From JBFWYO01 sp050186335 (GTDB lineage Bacteria > Pseudomonadota > Alphaproteobacteria > Bin65), in contig JBFWYO010000007.1 of the NCBI GenBank assembly GCA_050186335.1, forward strand, positions 21,631 through 85,630: 64,000 bases of DNA, in the 5' to 3' direction. The translations under genes were made by a program, and so were the position numbers. The notes under the pieces were generated by a model. That model searched no databases and was not told where the DNA came from. It was given only the letters and a program-made list of their open reading frames with translations. Positions 36,106 to 44,837 of this stretch are shown here, piece after piece (position 1 is the stretch's first letter; every line of letters starts with the position of its first letter).

Positions 36106-38946
36106 ATGATCGAACGCAAGATCGATTTGTCGCCGTCGCTCGGCGACGAGGTCAAGACCACGACCTGCTACATGTGCGCCTGCCGCTGCGGCATCAAGGT
36201 GCACTTGAAGGACGGCACGATCCGCTACATCGAGGGCAACCGCGAGCATCCGGTCAATCGCGGCGTGCTGTGCGCCAAGGGCTCGGCCGGCATCATGCAG
36301 CACTATTCGCCGGCGCGGCTGACCAGTCCGTTATTGAGAGTCGGCGAGCGCGGCAAGGCCGAGTTCAAGGAGATTTCGTGGGACGAGGCGCTGGCGCTGG
36401 CGACGACTTGGCTCGGCGACATCCGCAAGACCGATCCCAAGAAGCTCGCCTTCTTCACCGGCCGCGATCAAAGCCAGGCGCTGACCGGCTGGTGGGCCGG
36501 ACAGTTCGGGACACCCAATTACGCGGCGCACGGCGGTTTCTGCTCGGTCAACATGGCCGTGGCGGGGCTTTACACCACGGGCGGCTCGTTCTGGGAATTC
36601 GGCGAACCCGATTGGGAGCGCAGCCAATACATGCTGTTGTTCGGCGTGGCCGAGGATCATGACAGCAATCCGATCAAGATCGGCCTCTCGAGGCTGAAGG
36701 CGCGCGGCGTCAAGACCGTCTCGATCAATCCGATCCGGACGGGTTATTCCGCGGTGGCGGACGAATGGCTGGGTATAACGCCTGGTACCGACGGGCTGTT
36801 CATCATGGCGCTGATGCATGAATTGCTGCGCGCCGGCAAGGTCGACGTCGAATTCCTGCAGCGCTACTCCAATGCCCCGCATTTGGTGGTGCAGAATCCG
36901 GGCGGTGCGGACGACGGACTGATCGCGCGCGATGCGGCCGGCAAGGAACTCGTGTGGGATCTGGCGGACGGCACGGCCAAGCAGGCCGCGTCCGCCGCCA
37001 GGCCGGCGCTGAAGGGCGAATTTACAGTGCCGGACGGGCGCCGCGCGGTGCCCGCATTCCAGCTTTTTGCCGCGCGGTGTCTGGCGCCCGAACACGCGCC
37101 CGATGCGGTCGCCGAACGCACCGGCATCGACGCCGCCACGATCCGCCGCATCGCCGCCGAATTGGCCTATGCCGCCTTCGAGCAGGCGATCGAGTTGGAC
37201 ATTCCGTGGACCGACCATTTGGGTCGCCACCACGCCAAGACCGTCGGCCGGCCGGTCGCCATGCATGCGATGCGCGGAATTTCGGCGCACAGCAACGGCT
37301 TTCATACCTGTCGGTCGCTGCACATGCTGCAGCTGCTGCTCGGTTCGATCGACGTGCCGGGTGGGCATCTTTACAAGGCGCCCTATCCGAAACCGCTGTC
37401 GACCCAGCCGCGGCCCTGGGGCCGGCCGGACCAGATCGCCCCGGGCAAGTCGATGCCCGGTTCGCCGCTCGGTTTTCCGCGCGGGCCGGAAGATCTGGTG
37501 ATCGACGGGCAGGGGCGGCCGCAACGCATCGACAAGGCGTTCTCGTGGGACGCGCCGCTGGCCGCCCACGGCATGCTGCACACCGTCATCACCAACGCCT
37601 GCAAGGGCGACCCGTACGAGATCGACACGCTGTTCCTCTATATGGCGAACATGGCGTGGAACTCGGCGATGAACACGACCGAGACGATGAACCTGCTGAC
37701 CAGCAAGCGGGAAGACGGCGAATACAAACTGCCGCGCATCATCTATTCGGACGCCTATTTCTCCGAGATGGTCGCCTACGCCGATCTTGTCCTGCCGGAT
37801 ACGACCTATCTGGAGCGCTGGGATTGCCTGTCGCTGTTGGACCGGCCGATCAGCCGCGCGGAAGGGCCGGCCGACAGTATCCGCCAGCCGGTGCTGGAGC
37901 CTGATCGCGACGTCCGGCCGTTCCAGGACGTGCTGCTCGATCTGGGCGTGCGTCTGGCACTGCCGGGCCTGGTTCGTGAAGATAAATCAGCCCGTTTTCC
38001 AGGCAGTTATGCGGATTACCTCGTGCATCACGAACGCCGCCCGGGGGTCGGCAATCTGGCCGGTTGGCGGGGTGCGGACGGAACGAAATCCGGCCGCGGC
38101 GAGCCGAACGAGAACCAGCTTCAGGCCTATATCGATCACGGCTGCTACTGGCACCACGAATGGTCGGACGGCGAACGTTATTACCGGTTTGCCAACCAGG
38201 CGTATTTGACGCGCGCGGTGGAATTCGGGCTGGTCGATGCGCCTAGCCCGGTTACGCATCAGCTTTACTGCGAAGAGCTCCAGCGCTTTCGTCTTGCCGC
38301 CCAAGGCCACGGGCCTATCCAGCCGCCGGCGGAGCATCGGACGCGCGTCGCGACCTATTTCGATCCTTTGCCGCTCTGGTACGCGCCGCTCGACGATTCC
38401 GGGCCGGAAGAGTTTCGCATCCACGCACTGACCCAGCGGCCGATGGCCATGTACCACGCGTGGGGCTCGCAGAACGCCTGGCTGCGGCAAATCCATGGAT
38501 GGAACCGCTTGTATGTACCTGCGGCGCTGGCGCGAAGGCTCAAAGTGGTCGACGACGATTGGGTCTGGTTGACCAGTCGCAACGGGCGTGTGCGTGGGCA
38601 AGTGCGCGTCATGGATGGCGTCAACCCTCATACCGTGTGGACCTGGAACGCGATCGGCAAGCGCGCGGGCGCCTGGAACCTCGCGGCCGACGCTGAGGAG
38701 GCCACCAAGGGTTTTCTGCTGAACCATTTGATCGACGACCTGCTGCCCGCGCGCGAAGGCCAGTACCGTTACGCCAATGCCGATCCGGTAACCGGCCAGG
38801 CGGCTTGGTTCGATTTGCGGATTAAGATCGAAAAAATAGATCAACCTTTTGATAATCGGTCTATTTTTTCGACCATCGAGCACCCTAAAGACTTACCGGC
38901 CGCACCGCATCGCCTGCGCTACGGCGCCAAGGAGCCGGCGTCGTGA
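36106..38946 (+). CDS. soeA: Molybdopterin oxidoreductase, sulfite dehydrogenase SoeA-like
   Basis: Catalytic subunit (946 residues) of the DMSO-reductase superfamily. An N-terminal [4Fe-4S] site C21-x2-C24-x3-C28 with C56 is followed by bis-MGD-binding blocks (FFTGRDQSQALTGWWAGQ, FCSVNMAVAGLY, the C-terminal DDDWVWLTSRNGRVRGQV). There is no Tat signal, so the enzyme acts in the cytoplasm, as SoeABC does and DmsABC and PsrABC do not. With the following ferredoxin and NrfD/DmsC-type anchor this fits quinone-linked sulfite oxidation to sulfate. Thiosulfate, polysulfide or S-oxide reduction cannot be excluded from sequence alone. Start ATG 36106. Confidence 0.8.
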   Translation: MIERKIDLSPSLGDEVKTTTCYMCACRCGIKVHLKDGTIRYIEGNREHPVNRGVLCAKGSAGIMQHYSPARLTSPLLRVGERGKAEFKEISWDEALALATTWLGDIRKTDPKKLAFFTGRDQSQALTGWWAGQFGTPNYAAHGGFCSVNMAVAGLYTTGGSFWEFGEPDWERSQYMLLFGVAEDHDSNPIKIGLSRLKARGVKTVSINPIRTGYSAVADEWLGITPGTDGLFIMALMHELLRAGKVDVEFLQRYSNAPHLVVQNPGGADDGLIARDAAGKELVWDLADGTAKQAASAARPALKGEFTVPDGRRAVPAFQLFAARCLAPEHAPDAVAERTGIDAATIRRIAAELAYAAFEQAIELDIPWTDHLGRHHAKTVGRPVAMHAMRGISAHSNGFHTCRSLHMLQLLLGSIDVPGGHLYKAPYPKPLSTQPRPWGRPDQIAPGKSMPGSPLGFPRGPEDLVIDGQGRPQRIDKAFSWDAPLAAHGMLHTVITNACKGDPYEIDTLFLYMANMAWNSAMNTTETMNLLTSKREDGEYKLPRIIYSDAYFSEMVAYADLVLPDTTYLERWDCLSLLDRPISRAEGPADSIRQPVLEPDRDVRPFQDVLLDLGVRLALPGLVREDKSARFPGSYADYLVHHERRPGVGNLAGWRGADGTKSGRGEPNENQLQAYIDHGCYWHHEWSDGERYYRFANQAYLTRAVEFGLVDAPSPVTHQLYCEELQRFRLAAQGHGPIQPPAEHRTRVATYFDPLPLWYAPLDDSGPEEFRIHALTQRPMAMYHAWGSQNAWLRQIHGWNRLYVPAALARRLKVVDDDWVWLTSRNGRVRGQVRVMDGVNPHTVWTWNAIGKRAGAWNLAADAEEATKGFLLNHLIDDLLPAREGQYRYANADPVTGQAAWFDLRIKIEKIDQPFDNRSIFSTIEHPKDLPAAPHRLRYGAKEPAS

Positions 38947-39013
38947 AGCGGCAGCCATTTCCAATTGCGCAGCGGAGCGCCGGGGTCCAGCAGTGCCTCA
39001 CGCGGCACGACCG

Positions 39014-39061
39014 CCTGGATCCCGGGTCGCGCGCCGAAGGATGGCGCTTGCCCAGGATGAC
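39014..39061 (+). repeat. REP-like palindromic intergenic element between soeA and soeB
   Basis: Arms ATCCCGGGTCGCGC (39019-39032) and GCGCTTGCCCAGGAT (39044-39058) are imperfect reverse complements around a short GCCGAAGGATG loop, ending GATGACA. The wording CTGGATCCCGGG...CCCAGGATGAC is like the mobile palindromic repeats scattered between genes in many alphaproteobacteria. Only one copy is seen in this window, so repeat status is inferred from the type of sequence. Confidence 0.4.
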
Positions 39062-39082
39062 AACCGGCGGGGCGGCCATCCC

Positions 39083-39823
39083 ATGACCAGCCTGCCGACA
39101 ACGCCGTCCGCCAAGCGCCTGGGCCTGGTCATCGACCTGGATACCTGCGTCGGCTGCCATGCGTGCGCCGTGAACTGCAAGGAATGGAACACCGGAGGCT
39201 ATCCGGCGCCGCTCTCGGATTTGCGACCCTACGAAGCCGATCCGGTGGGCGCCTGGCTCAACCGCATCCATTCGTTCGAGGCCGGCGAAGGTGCCGCCGG
39301 CCGCACCGTGCATTTCCCGAAATCCTGCCTGCATTGCGAGCAGCCCGCCTGCGTCACCGTCTGTCCAACCGGGGCGTCGTACAAGCGCACCGAGGACGGC
39401 ATCGTGCTGGTCGACGAAAGCCGGTGCATGGGGTGCGGCTTGTGCGCCTGGGCCTGCCCGTACGGCGCGCGGGAAATCGACCCGGTCGACGGGGTCATGA
39501 AGAAATGCACCTTGTGCATCGACCGCATCTACAACCAGAACCTGCCCGAGGCCGAACGCGTGCCCGCGTGCGTCTCGACATGTCCGGCGTCAGCGCGGCA
39601 TTTCGGCGACCTGGCCGACCCGGCGTCCGCCGTGTCGAAGCTGGTGGCCGAGCGCGGTGGTTACGACCTGATGCCGGAGCTGGGTTACCAGCCGACCAAC
39701 AAGTATCTTCCGCCGCGCCCGAAAGGCGCCGGCACCGGCTGCGGCACAGCTGCGCCCAGGGCGCTCGAGACGGCCGATCCGCAAGGCGGCTTTCTCGGCT
39801 GGCTCGACCGGTTGCTGTCGTGA
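39083..39823 (+). CDS. soeB: Four-cluster ferredoxin subunit, SoeB/DmsB type
   Basis: Electron-transfer subunit of 246 residues with four [4Fe-4S] cysteine groups: CVGCHACAVNC (from Cys22), CLHCEQPACVTVCP, CMGCGLCAWACP, and CTLC...CVSTCP. It would carry electrons from the molybdenum subunit to the membrane anchor. ATG 39083 is chosen; an in-frame ATG at 39041 lies inside the palindromic element and has a poorly spaced ribosome site. The C-terminal 45 residues (GTGCGTAAPRALETADP) are variable. Gap to soeA is 136 bases, large for partners. Confidence 0.85.
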   Translation: MTSLPTTPSAKRLGLVIDLDTCVGCHACAVNCKEWNTGGYPAPLSDLRPYEADPVGAWLNRIHSFEAGEGAAGRTVHFPKSCLHCEQPACVTVCPTGASYKRTEDGIVLVDESRCMGCGLCAWACPYGAREIDPVDGVMKKCTLCIDRIYNQNLPEAERVPACVSTCPASARHFGDLADPASAVSKLVAERGGYDLMPELGYQPTNKYLPPRPKGAGTGCGTAAPRALETADPQGGFLGWLDRLLS

Positions 39824-39916
39824 TCGCTCGACGCGCCACAAAAACGGCGAAACATGCCGCGCCACGGCCGCGCCGTATTGAATCCGCAACGTAGCTTAGC
39901 GAGAGTTTCGTCGCCC

Positions 39917-40870
39917 ATGCATCCGGCCCTGTCCCTTATCTTCTTTACTGTCGCATCCGGCGCCGGCTTTGGGTTGATCGGCGCGTGCGGCATGCTCGCC
40001 GCATTTGGCGCGGCGCCCGGATCGCGTTGGTTTGCCGTACTCGCGCTCGGTTTGGGGCTGGGCACCGTGACGATAGGGCTCCTGTCCAGCGTGCTGCATT
40101 TGCGCCGCAAGGCGCGGGCGCGCTTCGCGTTCTCCCAATGGCGTTCGTCGTGGCTGTCGCGCGAAGCCGTGCTGGCGCTGGCGACCGTCGCGATAGCTGG
40201 CCTGTTCGGGCTGTGGTGGCTGATCGCGAACGAATTGAGCGTGCCCGTGCGCGTGCTGGGCGGCGTGGCCGCGCTGTTTGCGCTGGCGACCGTGATCGCC
40301 ACCGGCATGATCTACGCCAGCCTCAAAACCGTCCGGCAATGGCATCACCCGATGACCGTGCCGCTGTTCGTCCTGATGGCGGGTGCGACCGGCCTGGCGA
40401 TGTTGTGCCTGGCGCTGGCGCTGTTCGGCGCGCTCGGGCCACGGCCGGTGGGTCTCGCGATGCTACTGTTGCTGGTGACCTGGGCGCTCAAGCCGGCCTA
40501 CTGGCGGACCAACGATTTCTCGATCAGCGAATCGACTGCCGAATCCGCGACCGGGCTCGGCGCGCTGGGCGCGGTCAGGCTGCTCGACCCGCCGCACACC
40601 GGCAGCTCCTATCTGCTCGACGAAATGGGCTACAAAGTCGCACGCAAGCACGCGGAGAAGCTGCGCATCGTCGCCATCGTCGCGGGCGGCATCGCGCCCA
40701 TCGCACTGTACGCGCTGGCGATCGTATGGACCTATGCAGGCCCGGTTGCGTGGCTGCTGTGCCTGCTCGCCGCCGCTTGCGCGCTGCTCGGCGCGCTGGT
40801 CGAGCGCTGGCTGTTCTTCGCCGAGGCCACGCACACGGTGACGTTGTATTACGGCGCGAAGACCGCGTGA
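39917..40870 (+). CDS. soeC: Membrane anchor subunit, SoeC/DmsC type
   Basis: A 317-residue quinone-site anchor with about eight transmembrane helices, beginning HPALSLIFFTVASGAGFGL, a start typical of SoeC proteins. It would pass electrons between soeB and the quinone pool at the inner membrane. A conserved polar segment KPAYWRTNDF lies between helices. The ATG at 39917 is preferred over the open frame 21 codons upstream. A hairpin terminator follows 20 bases after the stop and closes the three-gene unit. Confidence 0.85.
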   Translation: MHPALSLIFFTVASGAGFGLIGACGMLAAFGAAPGSRWFAVLALGLGLGTVTIGLLSSVLHLRRKARARFAFSQWRSSWLSREAVLALATVAIAGLFGLWWLIANELSVPVRVLGGVAALFALATVIATGMIYASLKTVRQWHHPMTVPLFVLMAGATGLAMLCLALALFGALGPRPVGLAMLLLLVTWALKPAYWRTNDFSISESTAESATGLGALGAVRLLDPPHTGSSYLLDEMGYKVARKHAEKLRIVAIVAGGIAPIALYALAIVWTYAGPVAWLLCLLAAACALLGALVERWLFFAEATHTVTLYYGAKTA

Positions 40871-40890
40871 CGAACGCTGAACGACGAAAT

Positions 40891-40919
40891 GAAAAGGCCC
40901 CCGCGATGGAGGCCTTTTC
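40891..40919 (+). terminator. Bidirectional hairpin terminator between soeC and a convergent gene
   Basis: GAAAAGGCC (40891-40899) and GGCCTTTTC (40911-40919) form a perfect 9-base stem around an 11-base loop. The stem itself supplies the A-run and T-run on either strand, so it can stop both soeC (plus) and the YcbK-like gene (minus), whose stop codon lies 25 bases beyond. Confidence 0.75.
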
Positions 40920-40943
40920 TTGTCGTCGCGTCTTGCGCGAAAC

Positions 40944-41510
40944 TCAGCCCCACTTGCGGACCGGCCCGGTATCGACGTGGACGAATTTCGAGCCGCCGTA
41001 GAGTCCGACGCCGCCGCGCTTGAGGCTCTGCGCCGCATCGGCGAGTTGCTTGATGCTGCGATTCGGCACCCGGATGTCGACCGCCATGCCGCGCAGATGA
41101 TACGAGTTTTTCGCCACCCCCGTGCTGCGCGCGGCCAGGATCCCGTTGGTGTGCGGGGAGCGGTAGCCGGAGATGATGTGGATCGTCTCCTTGGTGTCGA
41201 GCAGGTTCTGGATGTCGTACACCAGATCGAACAGCTTGACGTCCATCTTGGTGATTTCGTTGGTCCACACGTCGCGCATGATCTTGTTGATCTCGGTCAG
41301 CGCGCCGGTGACGTAGGTCCCGTTGGCGAAATAATCGACCTTGATGCGTTCGTGGAAGTAGAGCGAGTAAAGACTGAGCGACTTGGCGTCCGATTTACCG
41401 GCGGCCCTGGCGATCGTCGGGCCCAACGCCGACGCCAATACCAATGCACCGCCCGCCCAAATGAAACGCCGGCGTCCCATCGCGGGCGCCGCGAGTTTTT
41501 TCCGCTCCAT
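40944..41510 (-). CDS. DUF882/YcbK-like murein peptidase
   Basis: Exported M15-like protein of 188 residues. A twin-arginine-type signal (GRRRFIWAGGALVLASALG) ends near ARAA. The zinc-peptidase core has ISGYRSPHTNGIL, SYHLRGMAVDIRV with its His and Asp ligands, and a final HVDTGPVRKWG. Family members cut peptidoglycan peptides in the periplasm. ATG 41510 is chosen because the signal starts there; the open frame extends upstream through the hairpin region. It sits beside an L,D-transpeptidase gene, a coherent cell-wall pair. Confidence 0.88.
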   Translation of the reverse strand: MERKKLAAPAMGRRRFIWAGGALVLASALGPTIARAAGKSDAKSLSLYSLYFHERIKVDYFANGTYVTGALTEINKIMRDVWTNEITKMDVKLFDLVYDIQNLLDTKETIHIISGYRSPHTNGILAARSTGVAKNSYHLRGMAVDIRVPNRSIKQLADAAQSLKRGGVGLYGGSKFVHVDTGPVRKWG

Positions 41511-41600
41511 TACCACTCCATTCGATTCGACATGCCCCGAAAGGCCCCTGATCGGAAATTCCCGCCGTCTTCTTATTATGATTATTGTTTGTCTAATTAG

Positions 41601-41628
41601 ATTCGAAGCGATTTTGATCGCTTCGAAT
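41601..41628 (-). other. Perfect 12-base-pair hairpin upstream of the YcbK-like gene
   Basis: ATTCGAAGCGAT (41601-41612) and ATCGCTTCGAAT (41617-41628) are exact reverse complements around a TTTG loop, extended by a G-U and an A-T pair. No T-run follows on either strand, so it is unlike a plain terminator. On the minus strand it lies about 90 bases before the start codon, possibly inside the leader transcript. Function unknown. Confidence 0.6.
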
Positions 41629-41650
41629 TTAGTGATGCATAACCCGCGAG

Positions 41651-41670
41651 AATCGGTTTGCCAACCGATT
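41651..41670 (-). other. Second perfect hairpin in the same intergenic stretch
   Basis: AATCGGTT (41651-41658) and AACCGATT (41663-41670) pair exactly around TGCC. It lies between the L,D-transpeptidase terminator and the 12-base-pair hairpin, giving three strong stem-loops within 115 bases. On the minus strand TTGGCA followed 16 bases later by TTATGC overlaps it and could serve as the promoter of the YcbK-like gene. Confidence 0.5.
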
Positions 41671-41684
41671 TTGTGCGTTGCGCC

Positions 41685-41714
41685 AAAAAAAACGGGCCGC
41701 ACCGAGCGGCCCGT
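41685..41714 (-). terminator. Rho-independent terminator of the L,D-transpeptidase gene
   Basis: On the minus strand the stem ACGGGCCGC / GCGGCCCGT (41692-41700 with 41706-41714) has a 5-base loop and is followed by eight Ts (complement of the A-run at 41685-41692). It lies about 55 bases after the stop codon of the L,D-transpeptidase gene and is a textbook intrinsic terminator. Confidence 0.82.
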
Positions 41715-41769
41715 GGCATTTTTGCGCCAGTGTGTGAAATTTGCAGCGATGCTGCCGTGAGCCGCTGAA

Positions 41770-43398
41770 TTATTGGACTTGAGCCTTGCGCAAAGCGACC
41801 GACAGCGCCGCATCGCGCTTGTACACGTCGCGCCGGAAATTCACTTCGCCGTCCTTGTTCGTCCACGCGGTGAAGTACGTGACGTGCACCGGCAGCGGTT
41901 CGGTCAGGTCGATGCGCAGCGGCACCTTCGAGGCGAGAATGTCCTGCAACTTCCCGCGCTCGAAGCCTTTGTTATTCTTGAGCAGAAGGATTGCGAGATC
42001 GAGCGGCTTGAATACGCGCATGCAGCCGTGGCTGAACGTGCGTTCGGGGAACTGGAATTTCTCTTTCGACGAGGTGTCGTGCAGGAACACGTTGTGCTGG
42101 TTCGGGAACATGAACAGCACCGTGCCCAGCGCATTCCACGGTCCGGGCTTTTGCCGCAGCACATACGGGAAATTGCCCGGCCCCAAGCTGCTCCAGTTGA
42201 CCGCGTGCGCATCGACATCGGATGTCTCGGCGCCGTAGCGCGTCGAAATCACGTAATTGTTGCGCGCGAGATAGCCGGGATCCTTGCGGATCGTCGGCAG
42301 CATCTCGTTTACCGCGATCGAATGCGGCACGTTCCACCACGGATTGAATTCGACATACCGCATCGTGCCGCTGAACAGCGGCGTGCGGTGATAGGGCGTG
42401 CCGACCACGACGCGCGTGGTGTAGATCGTCTTCGCTCCATCGACGATCTTAAGCTCGAAGTCAGCGACGTTGACGAAAATGTATTTTCTGCCCTGATCCT
42501 CGGGCAGCCAGCGGCGGCGTTCCATATTCATGATGATGTCTTCGACGCGCTGGGCGGCGCTGACGTTGAGCCGATCGAGCGTCGTGGCGCCGATATTGCC
42601 GTCGGCGTCCAGCCCGTGTCGATCCTGGAACGCCTTCACCGCCTTCAGCAGGTCGTCGTCGTAAAGTTCGGGGTCGGCGCCGAGCGATTTGAGTTCGCCG
42701 GTCACCAGCAGACGTTCCTTGACCTGCTTGATGCGCGCGTTCCTCATTTTCGGCTTGAGCGTTGCGCCGAGCGCGACCGGTTTCCATCCGCCGTCCGCCG
42801 CCAGTTTGCGATACTTCACCAGTGTCGCTTTCAGACGGTGATACTCGGGCTGTTTGGGCGCGAAGCCGTCGAGATACTTCGCCAGGTCGTCGGCTTGCGC
42901 GGCGCCGTCCAGAATCATCGGGGCCGGCTTGCGCTGCGGAATGACGAACTGATCGGGTGAGACGCGCGCCGGCGTAGTGCGGCCGCCGTCGAGATCCGCC
43001 GCGTAGGTGATCATGGTGCGCGTCAGCAGCAATTCGAGATCGGCGCGCGCGTCGTCCTTGTGGTTGGCCACCTTGGCCGCCAAGGACTTGCCGCCGTAAT
43101 CGTTCGGCAGCAAGCCGTGCGCATCGGCGCCAGCCAGGGTTTCGAGCAGCGCCTTGACCCGCGCGTTCGGCCTGTCGCCGTCGAACCACAGGGATTTGAA
43201 CTCGCGCTTTTCGTAGAACGCCTGGATCGCCTGGTTCTCGGCTTCGCGAATCTTGTCGCGTGCGGCGCCGGGTTTGATCAGCTCGGCGGTCTTTTCCTTA
43301 AGTGCGGTGGGCAGGTCTTGTGCCGCGACCGGACCGCCGATCAGCACGGCGAGGGCACAGGCGGCGAACAACGAACGGCGGATAAGAGCAAGGTCCAT
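41770..43398 (-). CDS. Murein L,D-transpeptidase, YcbB/LdtD-like
   Basis: Periplasmic enzyme of 542 residues that makes 3-3 crosslinks in peptidoglycan. Signal peptide LIRRSLFAACALAVLIGG ends at VAAQ. A peptidoglycan-binding helix set lies near residue 270 (LLKAVKAFQDRHGLDADG). The catalytic YkuD domain has FNPWWNVPHSIAVNE and the active-site SHGCMRVFKPLDLA. Start ATG 43398 matches the signal peptide; upstream codons are leader. Neighbours are the YcbK-like gene and an anion permease. Confidence 0.92.
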   Translation of the reverse strand: MDLALIRRSLFAACALAVLIGGPVAAQDLPTALKEKTAELIKPGAARDKIREAENQAIQAFYEKREFKSLWFDGDRPNARVKALLETLAGADAHGLLPNDYGGKSLAAKVANHKDDARADLELLLTRTMITYAADLDGGRTTPARVSPDQFVIPQRKPAPMILDGAAQADDLAKYLDGFAPKQPEYHRLKATLVKYRKLAADGGWKPVALGATLKPKMRNARIKQVKERLLVTGELKSLGADPELYDDDLLKAVKAFQDRHGLDADGNIGATTLDRLNVSAAQRVEDIIMNMERRRWLPEDQGRKYIFVNVADFELKIVDGAKTIYTTRVVVGTPYHRTPLFSGTMRYVEFNPWWNVPHSIAVNEMLPTIRKDPGYLARNNYVISTRYGAETSDVDAHAVNWSSLGPGNFPYVLRQKPGPWNALGTVLFMFPNQHNVFLHDTSSKEKFQFPERTFSHGCMRVFKPLDLAILLLKNNKGFERGKLQDILASKVPLRIDLTEPLPVHVTYFTAWTNKDGEVNFRRDVYKRDAALSVALRKAQVQ

Positions 43399-43511
43399 GG
43401 GAGATATTTGTCCATTTGGTCTTGAGATTGGCGGCGCGCAGCGACTCAATTTTGCCTACGCGGCGAACTTGCGCAACCCTTCCGCGCGGGGCGGTCACAC
43501 TTCCGTGATGG

Positions 43512-44771
43512 CTAAAATTGCATTACCCCGATGGCCCAGAGCCACAGAATCGCCGCCGCCATCGACAGCAGGGTCATCGGGATGCCGCTCCTGGCGTGGG
43601 CCAGGAAGCCGAGCGTCACGCCAACCGACTTGGCCCGCTCGGCCACGATGATGTTGGCAATGGATCCGACGATCAAAAGGTTCCCGGCCAGCGTGGTCAG
43701 CACCGCCATGCCGTACAGCGTGCCGGTCGGCAAACTCGGCCAAAGGGCCGTGAACAGCACCACCGCCGGCACGTTGCCGATGGTGTTGCTGGCGATCAGG
43801 CTCAAGCCCGACAGGGCGCCGAGCCGGTTCGGGTCGATCCCCGCCAGCGCCAGCCGCTTGACCGCCTCGTCGGGCAGGCCGGTCGCCACCAGCGCGGCGT
43901 TGATGATGAAAAGACTGGCGAACAACACCAGCAGCGACCAATCGACCATGCCGAGCATGCGCGTGCTGGCCAGCCGCCGGCTGATCAACAGCAGCGCCGC
44001 GATGACCAGCACGCCGATCGATTGCGGCACCGGGGTCGCGAACAGTGCCAAAAGCAAAACCGTCGCGAGGACCGCCTTGACGAGGTGCGAACGATCGAGC
44101 GTCACGCTCGGCAGCTCGATCGTCGTGCGCGCCGCTTCGGCAAGTTCGAACCGCCCGCGCCACATGAACAAAACCACCGCATAGACGATCGCAAGCCCGA
44201 TCAACGCCGGAATGGCGCAGGCGCCGAGGAAGGCCCAGAAATCCAGCTGTCCGACCTGGCCGATCAGGATGTTTTGCGGGTTTCCGATCACGGTGGACGC
44301 CGAACCCGCGTTGGCCGCCCCGGCGAGACCGATCAGGAACGGCCGCGGATCGAGCCCGCGCGCGCGCACGCCCTGGCACAAAAGCGGCGTCATCGCGAAT
44401 ACCACGACGTCGTTGGCGAGCACCGCCGATAGCAGCCCCGAGACGACGATCACGCTGGCCAGCAGGACCGACGGCGATCGCCCGGCACGCGCGATGCGCA
44501 GCGAACACCAGTCGTAAAACCCGCTGGCGGCGAACTGCGCCGACAGGATCATCAATCCGAACAGGATGAACAGCGTCGGGAAATTGATCGCCTCCAGCGC
44601 CTTGTGCGGGTCGAGCGCGGAGCCGACGACCAAAATGATCGCCACGATCAGCGCAATGCCGGTGCGGTCGATTTGGAGGAACGGAACGCGGCCGAGCGCC
44701 ATGCCGAAATAGGCGAGGCTGAACATGGCCAGCACCAGCCATGCGGACGGCGCCGTGCTGAATTCGATCAC
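43512..44771 (-). CDS. SLC13/ArsB-type anion permease
   Basis: A 419-residue inner-membrane transporter with 10-12 hydrophobic helices of the ion transporter (IT) superfamily. The paired signature loops are ANDVVVFAMTPLL with IGNPQNILIGQ, and SNTIGNVPAVVLF with AGNLLIVGSIANIIVAE, the inverted-repeat binding sites of this fold. Substrates of relatives include sulfate, dicarboxylates, citrate and arsenite; none can be singled out. The start is GTG 44771, as no ATG keeps the first helix. No arsenic genes are nearby. Confidence 0.85.
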   Translation of the reverse strand: MIEFSTAPSAWLVLAMFSLAYFGMALGRVPFLQIDRTGIALIVAIILVVGSALDPHKALEAINFPTLFILFGLMILSAQFAASGFYDWCSLRIARAGRSPSVLLASVIVVSGLLSAVLANDVVVFAMTPLLCQGVRARGLDPRPFLIGLAGAANAGSASTVIGNPQNILIGQVGQLDFWAFLGACAIPALIGLAIVYAVVLFMWRGRFELAEAARTTIELPSVTLDRSHLVKAVLATVLLLALFATPVPQSIGVLVIAALLLISRRLASTRMLGMVDWSLLVLFASLFIINAALVATGLPDEAVKRLALAGIDPNRLGALSGLSLIASNTIGNVPAVVLFTALWPSLPTGTLYGMAVLTTLAGNLLIVGSIANIIVAERAKSVGVTLGFLAHARSGIPMTLLSMAAAILWLWAIGVMQF

Positions 44772-44837
44772 GGCGCGGGCGCTCCAGCGGGCAGTTTCGC
44801 GAAAATCGGGGTCACTCGGGTCCGGTGCGGCAAGCTG

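Noticed and set aside
36106..38946. Formate dehydrogenase catalytic subunit
   Set aside because: No Cys/Sec-His active-site motif of FdhA type, no Tat signal, and the anchor is DmsC-like; SoeA fits better.
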